Below are positions 54,297 through 64,000 of a stretch of DNA of 64,000 bases, piece after piece. The translations under genes and the position numbers were made by a program. The notes beneath the pieces were generated by a model. That model worked only from the letters and a program-made list of their open reading frames with translations, searched no databases and had not been told where the DNA came from. How positions within the stretch are numbered: the stretch's first letter is position 1; each line of letters opens with the position of its first letter. Source of the stretch: Dimargaris cristalligena (lineage: Eukaryota > Kickxellomycota > Dimargaritomycetes > Dimargaritales > Dimargaritaceae); assembly GCA_027576995.1 (NCBI GenBank), contig JANBQC010000011.1:62001-126000 (forward strand). The letters run 5' to 3'.

Positions 54297-55700
54297 ATGG
54301 ATGTCGATACGCCACCGAGTCCAAGCCGGGGGCCCCACCAGCGCACCTGGACCTCAGGCCGTCAGCATTGGCCCTGCCATAGTCCCTTGGAATACTACTG
54401 CCGTCACCCCGAGCGGTTTCCGGCCGAAACCTTCTACTGCGACGATACCCTAATGGTCATTGCCGACAAGTACCCCAAGGTAAATTTTTACACTACTCGG
54501 CCCTTCCTAGAGTATGCACTTATCTTCACGATAATGGAGGTTGTCCACCGTTTCTTTTGCTTTTTTATGGGGGGAATTCTATGTTATTTTCCCCGAAAAA
54601 GGCATTCTCGTAGACATACGGGCTGAAAAGACATCTAGCGATAGTTTTGAGAAAATAATTAATCCATTTGGCTGTCCCTCAAAAATACCCTAAGATTTTA
54701 CTCCTACTCCACCCGTAATGGCTAATTTAATCACAATGCACACCTCCCTCTCTCTCTTTATATATATATATATATATATAACCCGTTATAGGCCCGTTAT
54801 CACTTCCTGATTTTGCCCCGAATCCCCATCCACAATATTTACGATTTAGAATCTACCGACGCTCCGCTAATTGCCGCCATGGCCCAACGGGCCGAATGGC
54901 TAATCGAAACCATCCGCACCAACCAACTCCGATCACCAACGAGGCCCAAGACCGGTGTAGTTGGTGGTACTACCTATTACTCCTCCTCTAATCATTCATT
55001 ATCAGGACCATCATCATCATCGCCACCTCCCTCCCCTCCCCTTTACCTCAACACCCCCTACTGCAGTTTAGTTTCGACGGCCTCCGGTAATAACAAAAAC
55101 CCCCATCCCCATGCTTTACCAGCCATCATTCAAGCCCTGCCGAATCACGTATTCCAATTCCTGGTCGGGTTTCATACGGTACCTAGTTTACCCCAATTGC
55201 ACCTCCATGTTATTAGTGATGACCTGTTGGGACCGGTCATGAAAAGCGCCGGGAAATGGAATACGTTTACCACCCCGTTTTTACGACCGCCAGCGATGGT
55301 TTACGAGCAACTGGTTCAGTCATTACCACCATCGGCATCGGCGGGGTTACCGTCGTCGTTATTATCGGGTTTGTCATCTCTATCCATGGATCGTAGTAAT
55401 CGACATGGCGGGGGTCCCCACGAAACAGAACCCCCCCACTACCATCACCCATCAGGTACCGGAGCTACTAACCTGACCAACAACGGTCAGTTCGGGACTT
55501 CTTCGCCCCATAAACCGATCCCCTATGAACAGAACTATGAAATGAAGCTACTCCAACTACCATTACGCTGTATCCACTGCAACCGCACTTTCGTCAAGTT
55601 CCCGGAGCTACGCTCGCATCGTATGATGTGCTATATTCAAGCCAAACAACACCTCCTGACCAACGGTGACAATATTGCGCTAGATGCAATGTCTTCTTAG
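54297..55700 (+). CDS. Aprataxin-type DNA-adenylate hydrolase (HIT + zinc finger), two exons
   Basis: Exon 1 is 54297-54479 and exon 2 is 54792-55700, giving 363 aa. The phase-0 join yields VIADKYPKARYHFLILPRIP, the aprataxin HIT start. Aprataxin removes AMP from abortive DNA ligation ends in the nucleus. The HIT motif is PSLPQLHLHVIS (His198 and His200), followed by KWNTFTTPFLR and a C-terminal zinc finger LRCIHCNRTFVKFPELRSHR. The first His of the classic triad is Gln, as I recall is also the case in plant aprataxin relatives. There is no FHA domain, as in fungal Hnt3. Ser/Pro-rich inserts lie inside the HIT fold (about residues 108-168) and before the finger. The intron carries a (TA)n tract 12 nt from its acceptor. 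Confidence 0.9.
54480..54791 (+). other. Aprataxin intron with (TA)n next to the acceptor
   Basis: 312 nt, GTAAAT donor. It ends with a CT-run, then a TA tract (54759-54780), then ACCCGTTATAG. The position is fixed by the HIT-domain reading frame. Confidence 0.85.
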
Positions 55701-56578
55701 GCTTACACCACCCTCCCCTTTCGTGCCGCACCATTCTTCTACCATCGCTATTCTATACGCATGAGGGTTATCCTCTTTAAGAAACCCAATAGACGTTCCT
55801 GGCGTATAAAACTAAATATATATATTTATCAAAATAAATTAAATGTAGTGAGAAATTTAACAAAATTTGGTAAACCCTGCAGGTTGGCCAAATCAAAGCA
55901 ATCGTGGAGAAAAGCTGGTAGGGAAGGAAAAGTGCAAATCGCATTGAAAGGGGCGAGGCTGGAGAAAACACATAGAGCGCAAGCCTCATCCCGTCATTTG
56001 TCACTATCGTAATAATATTTTTTTAAAAAAATATAGCCCGCAAATAATAATAGTTATAATAATATTGAAATTAGCAGGCAACAGGAAAAGTAATGAGTAT
56101 GGCTTGTAATAGTTGTGAGAGGTGGTGAGAAAATGTCTCAGTTACCAATGCTAAGGCAATATCAATATATAATTAATAATAATAACTTAATCACATGCAA
56201 TGAGCAATCAAAATTAAACCCCAGAAGGAGGGAGAGCGAAAACCGCCAATACGTGTTTAGAAATCAGGGGAGGAGAAAGTAAGGAAACCACACGCCACAT
56301 TAGGTAAACCCCATAAGTAATACAAGGCACTGAAAAAGTAGGATATTATTAAAAAAATGAATTTATGTCATCAATTAACCTGAAATGACACTAAGCAGAA
56401 AATATATACTTAAAATATGACGAAAAACCCCTCCACTAAAGCAGAGGATTCGTAGGTACGCTCTCACTAACGGCATACACAAGTCACGAGCGAAAGACAT
56501 TGGATCTTTGTACAAGTCGGGCAAAGCAATAACACACACATACACACACGCGTACTCTCTCCCACAAACACACATTGT
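55701..56578. other. Convergent spacer with AT palindrome
   Basis: 878 AT-rich nt between aprataxin (+) and RasGEF (-) stop codons. A perfect 20-nt palindrome, ATA(T)7(A)7TAT, spans 56015-56034. A CA-rich run is at 56531-56575. No gene. Confidence 0.5.
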
Positions 56579-59500
56579 TTACAAGAAACCGCTTTCCCGA
56601 AGTAAACGAGCAATTTTCTCATCCTCACGTTCCCGTGGCTCCAAGGTTAGGGAAATATCGTATAAACCAGGAGAATCGATCACTTCCTCCAAGGATTTTT
56701 CCATAAATTCCTGGATTTCCGGTACCACCGTCAGAGCATACGGGGTGCTCTGGTACGACTGGAGATCACGAATGACGGAGGCCACTTTAGTGCGCTTGTC
56801 GAAATTGATCAGGTGGGGATGATTGGGCAGGAAATCGCTGTTACCGTCTTCGACAAACACCAAGTCCTTGAGATGCGTCCCCAGGAAGGGGATACAGGGC
56901 GGGTTGCAGGAATGCAATTCCTCGCGGTATTCAACCGAATTACGGTTGGTACCCATTAGGACCTTGAGGGATTCATAGGTGGTCATGGTTCGGCCACCCA
57001 GGGTATCCCAGGTCCGCTTGAGTCGCTGCACGGACGCCAATTCGATACCGCCGAGGAAGGACATGAGGGCATTGAAATTATTGAGCGACCGGCACTTCTC
57101 GGCTACGGTAATGAAATACTTGATGATGTTACCACGCTTGCGCAGCTCCGGTTCAGACAGGATAGTGCCACCGACGAACAGACTGACCTTCGTGGAGAGC
57201 TGTACCATGGCCTTGATATTGACCGCCCGGGTCGGATCTTGCCCCATCCAGGCCTTGCTCAGGCACTCTGTGGGCTTGATTTTGTTGTACATCTTTGAAT
57301 CCAGAATAGTGAACTGCCGGGCCAACTCCAGAGCGTCAATGTCAAACACCTTGAGCTTACGGAAATTCCGGGGCAGGATCGGTGGTGGGGCCTGCTTGGG
57401 CAGATTCCGCACCAGTTTCTTAAATGCCCCGTCCGACGATTGCCGACGTTTGTCAATCAACTTGACGACCTGTTCGGCCGCCGCCGGGTTCGATTCGACC
57501 ATCGAAGTACAGGCGAAATCCCGAAGCGTGCGAAGACCGTCCATGTCCGAATCCTCGACGTAGTGAATCTCCAGCCATGTTTTGATAATGTTGTAAACAC
57601 GGACTCGGACCATTTTGAGTTTACGCTCGTTCCATATTTTCAGCTCTTCCGGCTTCAGTCCCGGTGGGGGCTGGATGTGGTAACGGCGGATGAGCAGGCT
57701 CAAGAATTCGCTGGTGGTCGTAAACGACCGGTAGGTCAGCAGGAAATTAGTGTGGAAGTTGGTGTCCACCACGTCGTGGATAGTCAGGCGCTCCACCAGG
57801 GCCCGCAGAGTGCCTCCTTTGACCTGGACTTCCATATTGAAGAGCAATTCACTGGCGTCGTACTCGTACTGCAAATACCAGGGCTTCTCATCCACCGAGC
57901 GGGCGGCGGGGGAAACCAGCGGTGCCCGCTCCCCGAAGAACTTGTTAACTTTGCTTTCAGTGGGGTTGGAAAACGGCAGACCCATAGGTTGGCCTGGGAT
58001 GCCCTCGACAGAAGACGAGCTCCCGGAACGGTGCAGGGTATGGGAGGCCGATGTGGATGAGCCGGCACCGGTAAGCAGGGTATCGTCGCCAAAGAACTTC
58101 TTGAGCTTCTTGCGCTGATTGATTGTGGATACGGACCGGTTTTGATGGGTGAAACTATCCTCGCTGTCCGAATCCGCTGGGGGTTGGTTAGCGGAGGAAT
58201 CCTGGCGCAGGTGGCGGCTCGAGGTGGTAAACGACGAGTTCTGGCTCTCGGAGGGGCGGATATCGGAGTCGGCCGTTTCAAAATGGACGGTGGTGGCGTT
58301 ACTATTGGCCCGGAGGCGGGCGTTCTGGTTGAAGGCCGAGTACTCCAAAGCCGACATATGCCGCTCTTGCATCTTGTCCGCCGGCTCCCTCAGGTAGGGC
58401 ATCGACTGGGCCCGACGGGGCTGAGCCGATAAGTCGGCGTAACTATTCGAGGGGGAATTGGTGCGCAATTTATCAATCGCATTAAGCAATAGGCTCTCCT
58501 CCTGCTGGTCCATGGCCTCAACTACGTGTTTGGCCGTAATGAGCACCTCATAGACCGAGTTATTAAGGGCGTTGCCGTGGGCCAGGATGCGATCCACAAA
58601 ATGGCCAACGCTATCCTCCTGAGAGGCGGCTTGGATGGCCATGACAATGTTGGCCAGGTCGCTGTAGAGGACCTGCTTGTTGCGTTTGAATTGGCGGGCA
58701 AGGGACTCGCCAGCCAGCTCCAGGTCCAGCTCCTCCAGGATAAGTAGGAACTGGCCAATTTCGTAAACCGATTTTTTGGCTAGCGTCACCACTCGGACCA
58801 AGCTCACCTCGCCCCGCCGCAGGAGGCGTAAAAGGAGGGTGAGGGCCTTGGCCAGGGCGTGCAGGACCGTTTCCAGCTGGGATAGGATGTCCACGTGCTT
58901 GAGATTCCGATTGGAGATCACGTCATCGTAGAGCTGGCCGTGGCTAATGTCAGTCATTACCGACATGTTGGACGGACCCACCTCGGAGGTCATGGTCCGA
59001 GCCATAGCCGGGTGGCGACCACCCAGCATGGAACCCGGCGCGGGGTCGTCCGCCAGCTCGTCTACGGGGTGCAGGGCCACATGGCTGTCCTCGGCCGCAA
59101 TCACAAAATGGCGGATAACCAACAATAGTTCACTGGCATCCCGCTGCATGATCTGTACGGCGTCAGGCGCGGGCCAGACAATCGAAGCGCTTTTGGCGGA
59201 TACTACCAATTTGCACAACGAGCTGGTAACCTGCCGGTGGTGGGCCTTGAGTAGTTTCTGGGACCGGAATATGGGCGCATCGCGCTCCACCGTGTCGGAG
59301 GCCCGGAACATAGTATGGATTGCCGCCACGATGTTGAGGGTTAGACTCAGGTATTCGTACTTGGCGTCGGACTTGCCGGCGTTGGTGAGTTGCTGAATAG
59401 CATAAACCACATTGGCCATCAGCATTTCCCAGGTGTTACCTTGGCCATGCTGGCCGTCGCCGAAATTGGCGGGGCCCATCGTCACTGAGGGTCGCCGCTG

Positions 59501-60421
59501 ACGGGGCTGTTGGCCCCGCTTTTGCAAGTTAAAAGCCCACATGGAAATATCGGTCACGGATGGAATGGATGACTGGGAGTCGGAGGATGCCCCTGAGCCC
59601 CGGCGCCGGTCTTTAGGCAAAGAATCGGTAGTAGAATGGCCAAAGGAGGCATTAGGAGAGCCAGAGCCATTGGTGAGTGACCGTATTCCGGTTTCGGGAT
59701 CCACACCATCCAGGGTCCAGGCGGTGAGGTCCGTGACCAAGTGATAGTAATAAATGCGGCCATCTGGGAGAGTTTTGAGGCCCCAGCCGGGCGGTAAGGG
59801 GTCCCGGGGAACTTTGGGCTCCACGGCCAACGGCCGAGTAATCGGTGACCCTTTAATGGGGGCCTGGAGCGGAGAGGAATTCGATGGGGGATTGGCCGAT
59901 ACCGTAGCAGAAATGGGAGTGGTAGTAGCTGGGGAGGTGATAGCAGGTGCGGTTGTACTGGCAGTGGCGTTCGATTCCGGTGGGGGACCAACTGCCATAG
60001 TAGTACTACTGCTTGGGCCTGCCCGCTGGGTGCGACTACCATTGAGGACGACCGACTCTTCCGCTGGGGCCTGGGAAGACAATGCTGAGGCCTCGGGACC
60101 TGGACTGGGCTTTTGGGGTAGAGTGGAGGTTGTTATCGAGTCAGTACCCTCCCCGTCGGCTTGAATGGCCCGAATGGCGGCTGTGGGACCCGAGATTGCG
60201 CCTGTGGGGGGCTGGGTCGGATTTACGTAAGGGTAAGTGGAGTCGGTTTGGTGGGGCTCGACATAGTTTGAGGGGAACCAGCCACGCACACCCCGGCACC
60301 GACCACTCCACCAGCCAGAGTCGAGTTGTGTGTGTACTTCGATAATATCGCCGCGTTTGAAGGATAGGCCCGAAGGGCCATTCCCTTCAAAGTCGTATAT
60401 GGCCCGTACTAAGGAGTGCAT
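56579..60421 (-). CDS. Ras guanine-nucleotide exchange factor: SH3, WW, RasGEF-N, RasGEF
   Basis: The protein has 1280 aa in one uninterrupted exon. Order: SH3 at residues 4-56 (RAIYDFEGNGPSGLSFKRGD, ending GWFPSNYVEP); a Pro/Ser/Thr-rich linker; a WW domain at about 208-238 (LPPGWGLKTLPDGRIYYYHL), with a variant end; a helical region at about 325-680 found in fungal Cdc25-type proteins; a disordered segment; the REM domain at about 850-980 (NFHTNFLLTYRSFTTTSEFL); and the CDC25 catalytic domain at about 1020-1265 (FDIDALELARQFTILDSKMY, ELASVQRLKRTW, PFLGTHLKDLVFVEDGN). It should load Ras with GTP at membranes, feeding cAMP or MAPK signalling. The SH3 begins two residues after the start Met, so the N-terminus is well defined. 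Confidence 0.94.
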   Translation of the reverse strand: MHSLVRAIYDFEGNGPSGLSFKRGDIIEVHTQLDSGWWSGRCRGVRGWFPSNYVEPHQTDSTYPYVNPTQPPTGAISGPTAAIRAIQADGEGTDSITTSTLPQKPSPGPEASALSSQAPAEESVVLNGSRTQRAGPSSSTTMAVGPPPESNATASTTAPAITSPATTTPISATVSANPPSNSSPLQAPIKGSPITRPLAVEPKVPRDPLPPGWGLKTLPDGRIYYYHLVTDLTAWTLDGVDPETGIRSLTNGSGSPNASFGHSTTDSLPKDRRRGSGASSDSQSSIPSVTDISMWAFNLQKRGQQPRQRRPSVTMGPANFGDGQHGQGNTWEMLMANVVYAIQQLTNAGKSDAKYEYLSLTLNIVAAIHTMFRASDTVERDAPIFRSQKLLKAHHRQVTSSLCKLVVSAKSASIVWPAPDAVQIMQRDASELLLVIRHFVIAAEDSHVALHPVDELADDPAPGSMLGGRHPAMARTMTSEVGPSNMSVMTDISHGQLYDDVISNRNLKHVDILSQLETVLHALAKALTLLLRLLRRGEVSLVRVVTLAKKSVYEIGQFLLILEELDLELAGESLARQFKRNKQVLYSDLANIVMAIQAASQEDSVGHFVDRILAHGNALNNSVYEVLITAKHVVEAMDQQEESLLLNAIDKLRTNSPSNSYADLSAQPRRAQSMPYLREPADKMQERHMSALEYSAFNQNARLRANSNATTVHFETADSDIRPSESQNSSFTTSSRHLRQDSSANQPPADSDSEDSFTHQNRSVSTINQRKKLKKFFGDDTLLTGAGSSTSASHTLHRSGSSSSVEGIPGQPMGLPFSNPTESKVNKFFGERAPLVSPAARSVDEKPWYLQYEYDASELLFNMEVQVKGGTLRALVERLTIHDVVDTNFHTNFLLTYRSFTTTSEFLSLLIRRYHIQPPPGLKPEELKIWNERKLKMVRVRVYNIIKTWLEIHYVEDSDMDGLRTLRDFACTSMVESNPAAAEQVVKLIDKRRQSSDGAFKKLVRNLPKQAPPPILPRNFRKLKVFDIDALELARQFTILDSKMYNKIKPTECLSKAWMGQDPTRAVNIKAMVQLSTKVSLFVGGTILSEPELRKRGNIIKYFITVAEKCRSLNNFNALMSFLGGIELASVQRLKRTWDTLGGRTMTTYESLKVLMGTNRNSVEYREELHSCNPPCIPFLGTHLKDLVFVEDGNSDFLPNHPHLINFDKRTKVASVIRDLQSYQSTPYALTVVPEIQEFMEKSLEEVIDSPGLYDISLTLEPREREDEKIARLLRESGFL

Positions 60422-63400
60422 CCCCGGAAGGGAAAAACAAAAGTATAGGTATGTGTGGTAGAGTATGCGTCAAAAGACGTGATTTTTTTAAGACAAAAAA
60501 AAAGGAAAACGATTGGTAGTCAAAAGTGCGGTTATCAGTCAACCAGGCGATTACTGCCGATTCAATACGAGGTGGGAAGTGCGATTGTAAAACCGACGAT
60601 ATAAGGTAAGAAGTGGACAACTCAGAATGTTTAACGCGAAGGACCTAATAAACACGTTGACAGTCGGTGACGGGGAATAGAGGAAAATGAGGCGTCTCTA
60701 AATAGTGGAAGGGGTGAGAATTAGGTAACCATATGTATTCGACGGCTTGGGCAGTCCGAAAAATACAAGAAAGGAGGTAGTACGGAGGAGAGGTGAAGGA
60801 AAGGGAGGGGTTAAAAGGAAGCAAATCAACCGATTCAATACGTCAGGGGGAAGGCACACAGGGCTACTGATACTGGTAAAACAAAACGAAACGAAACGTC
60901 CAAGTACACTAAGGAGAGAGGTACAGGCGCTGTGGAAAAGGGCGACGAGAGGAGGCGGTACGTCGTAAAACTAGGTAACAAGTAATAGTATAGTGCTGAA
61001 AAGTAACAAGAGTGGGTTAAAAACTTTTGGTTTCGATTCAATGGCAAGGGGGAGAGTAATAACAATATAAATGGGGATGAATAAAATAGAAGGGGGGCTC
61101 AAGGGGCAGGGAGTAGGACGGCTGGACCCGGGGGCTAGTTATAGCTACTAGTGAGAGCGAATAGAGTAGAACAGCTTGGAGGAGAAGTATCAGAGGAGAG
61201 AGTGGTCAACAAATGATAGAGCAGTTCGCTGAGTTATACAGAGCGAAGAGAATGAGTAGGAGTAGAGGGCGGACCGGGTTATGGTATTAAAAAGGAAAGG
61301 CTGGGTAACCAGATTGCCTAAACGAGTGGCTGGCTTCTGAATGGACCTTTCTGTAATATAAATTGGCGACGACGGGGATAATAAGTAGAAGGAGGTGGAC
61401 AACAACAATACAAAATATAAAAACGCTATTAGCAAAGAAGGGGCATGGGCACCGGGTAATATCGCTAATATTATGGACGCTGGGGGCGTCAAGAAATATC
61501 AAATCGGTTTAAAGTGAAATGAACCAATTATTTTTCTCTCGGAGGATGACGGGCGGCAGGTCCACCACCCATTCTCTTCTCGATTGATGTTGTCCGAAAG
61601 TTTGGTGTGGCGGCGGATGATGATTATGCTGAGAGAGAGGTGGTGTGTGGGACCTTGGCCTAGAGCGCGTTAGGGTGAGGAGAGAAGTACCGCCACCCCA
61701 TCTCAGCAATGCATATATCTACAATAGAAGGGGGGAGGGGTATGTATACAGAGGCCATCCACCATAGTCTAAACTACATTGGTATAGCTAACTATAACAA
61801 GCAACCCCCTCCTCAATTTTGCACCTAATGATGTGGAGGCCGATAATCAAGGCAGGCCAGATAGGCCACCCTCCCCCTCTTCTATCATAGCCACTACGAA
61901 CTACTGCTCAAAAATCGGGGATATAAGCGTGATAGGTAAATTCGCGACCCCAGTGCTACCCCCAACTAGAGACCGCGACCACGCTCTATGCTCATCGGTG
62001 GTCCGGGTGAGATGCTAGTAGAGGGGCCTGGCCAGCTCCACTGCTTGTGCTCAGTGTTTCGGTGGCGTTCCTGGTCAAACGACCAACCCGGATGAACCTT
62101 ATGAGGCGAAATATTACATGACTTACCTTGGAGGGGACCTGCAAACCTAAACAGGCGATGTGGAATAGAAATGGGCGGGGAATGGGGTTCTGAGAAAGCA
62201 GCACACGAAAAGGGTGAATAAGTGGAAATAAGTTAATCCGGGACTTGGTGTCTCTGGTTCCAGAGGAGTAAGAAGGAACAGGCAAAAGAAGTAAGGGGCG
62301 GTTTTGCCTGGGCGGACAACTAAGGCCGAGTATATAATATATGTATATATATATATATAGTATTGGTAGTACGCCAAGCGAAGACGACAGACCAAAGTAT
62401 TAAAGAGAGAGAGAAGCGAATAAACTTTACACCAAGCGGGACTCTCCGCAGGGGGAGGAGATATGCGGGGAAGAAAAAGGGAGCCCCAAGGATATTTAGA
62501 GCAAAAGAGAAAGAGAAGAGGTGGGTGAGGAGGCTGTGTGTATAAGCGGAGATATATGGGGAAAGGAAGGGAAAAGGAAGCAGGCGCGCTTGGACCAGTA
62601 AAGAAAGGTGCTGGTTGATTGGGAGGAGGGTTAGAGGGTTAGGTTTGGGGCGGGAAGATATGGGTTGACAATTAAGGAAATAGCAATCAGCTCTTAACAG
62701 AGTGGAGGAAGGGAAGTATATATATATATATAATTAATGTAAAAAGAGAAGGAAAGAGGGATAATATACGAAACTATGTATATACATATGTGTGTTGTAT
62801 GTATGATTAGTATTTAGCAGTGGCGAAGGAAAGGTTTGTCAAGCACCTAGCTAAAATAAACATGTATGCATGTATGCGGCAATTTGATAAGGACACTAGT
62901 ACTACTAGGACTCGGTGGTGGTGGGATGCTATGTATATATATAATCTATTAGAGAAAACAAGTAAGTTGAGGTGTGTGATACGGCAGTCCAGCAAAAGAG
63001 CTACTGGAGGTAAGGCCGGCTCAGATCCAGGTTTAATACTTTTCCACATGACGGGTGCATATACAGAGAGGGAGCTCCCCCAACCGCCCGGATGATTCCG
63101 CTGGAAGGATGAGTAAATGAAACCCGCCCTCCCCGATTATTATATCCCAAAAGGTGAGTGAGAGGAGTGAAAAAGAGAGAGATAGTGAAGGGAAAAGGCG
63201 AGACTGACTCTCGTGCCATTGGCGCAACAAGCCTCTCACCCTGGGAGTTTGGCCAGGGTTGGCTGGACTGTATGCACCCGCGCATACAAAGCGGGTTAAT
63301 GCGGAAGGCAGAGCAGAGCGGGTTCGGCTCTAGGCCTGGTCAAATTAAGATCGGGCCGACGGGGCTGTATAGGATGCGCCTTGACCCCGAAAAATCAAGT

Positions 63401-64000
63401 CTCGTAGACCACCAACCTTCGTAAAACCCGGCGCATATGCCAATCTTACGCATATAATCGCGTATCTTTTAGAATCGCTTCTTACCCAAACTCTTCTCTT
63501 CTCGTCGTCGGCCGAACACTAAACCATCTAAATTTACCACATCGACAGATTGGCACTGCCCATCCCTAAAATCGACCGTCCACGCAGTCGATGCATAAGA
63601 CAACCATGCCTTTTCCGGTTTGGTCTAGTCTAGTCTGGGTGGGGCAGGTACATCCCAATATCCTGGTCGCCGCCGTAGTCGCTTGTTCTTTTCCCCCCAA
63701 TCCGCCGCCATGATTTGCACCAGAGAAATACGCTGCCGCTTGTGGATCGTTCAGCTGCCAACTATAGCAGGCATCCTTTACCCCCCTTCCTCCCGCTTAA
63801 ACTGGAACTCACCCCGCATGCCTCTCGCCCACTCTACATTTACCCTGGTCCAACCTACCACCCACATTCAACAGTACAGTTCAGGAGGAGCCCCATAGGT
63901 GCCTTTATTTGGAGGAGCGTTGCCCGTGGCCCCCCATGCCATGGGTAGATAGATAAGTAGGTAGGTGCTTTTCATGTGGTTTACCTACAGTCCCTGCCTG
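60422..64000. other. Right-end intergenic region, 3.6 kb
   Basis: Promoter side of the RasGEF gene. Long purine-rich stretches on the plus strand (60740-61480 and 62400-62780) look like the pyrimidine-rich leader side of minus-strand transcription. TA tracts lie at 62344-62359 (ending in TAG) and 62717-62732. Near the right edge a C/T-rich run leads to CCGCCATGAT (ATG at 63711), which could start a plus-strand gene continuing beyond the window, but the frame closes at 63898 without a recognisable domain. Confidence 0.4.

Noticed and set aside
63683..63948. Two overlapping short frames at the right edge as a gene start
   Set aside because: A good ATG context exists at 63711, but both frames close within the window with no recognisable sequence; left as an unresolved possibility.

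Overview
The window is nuclear DNA from a fungus. Genes are widely spaced, mostly intron-poor, and carry spliceosomal introns with GTAAGT/GTATGT-type donors. There is a GPI-anchor inositol acyltransferase (GWT1), a fungal-type SH3-WW-RasGEF protein, secreted subtilases and kelch surface proteins, and three cytosolic ribosomal protein genes. A metazoan-style eIF4E-binding protein (4E-BP) with an intact TOS motif, which the classic yeast model lineages lack, points to an early-diverging lineage (Zoopagomycota/Mucoromycota grade). I cannot name the species from sequence alone.

Layout. 1-2123 (-): secreted subtilase running off the left edge. 4250-5827 (-): sodium:solute symporter. 7760-8839 (-): acidic, Ser/Thr-rich, probably GPI-anchored protein. 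9455-11209 (-) and 11535-13907 (+): divergent pair of a mitochondrial helical-repeat (PPR-like) protein and a NUDCD1-like CS-domain protein. 13993-15853 (-): GWT1 in three exons. 18922-21525 (+): second subtilase. 21964-23646 (-): coiled-coil protein. 26290-27822 (+): membrane kelch protein. 28268-30286 (-): sugar transporter. 33909-34337 (-): small secreted protein. 37744-39023 (+): 4E-BP in three exons. 39948-40667 (-): eS10. 41901-42626 (-): TPR-like protein. 43812-44240 (+): eS17. 45199-45453 (-): tiny secreted or membrane peptide. 49676-50594 (+): uS15 with a hidden 34-nt last exon. 51673-53193 (+): wax-synthase-like MBOAT enzyme. 54297-55700 (+): aprataxin. 56579-60421 (-): RasGEF. About half of the window is intergenic, in blocks of 0.4-4 kb.

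Two themes link the genes. One is growth control and translation: three ribosomal proteins, the TOR-regulated cap-binding repressor 4E-BP and a Ras activator. The other is the cell surface and secretome: two subtilases, a kelch receptor-like protein, a GPI-type mucin-like protein, the GPI-anchor enzyme itself and two small secreted proteins.

Most notable observations: (i) a complete metazoan-style 4E-BP whose C-terminal TOS motif lies on a 35-nt exon; (ii) a 2.19-kb AT-rich island (46928-49117) with a single CpG, consistent with methylation-driven decay of an old repeat, which contains one of two copies of a gap-free 137-nt repeat with complementary conserved blocks; (iii) (TA)n microsatellites inside introns, in two cases forming the splice acceptor itself; (iv) ATCC/GGAT repeat clusters upstream of two ribosomal protein genes. 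I found no tRNA, rRNA or intact transposon gene.
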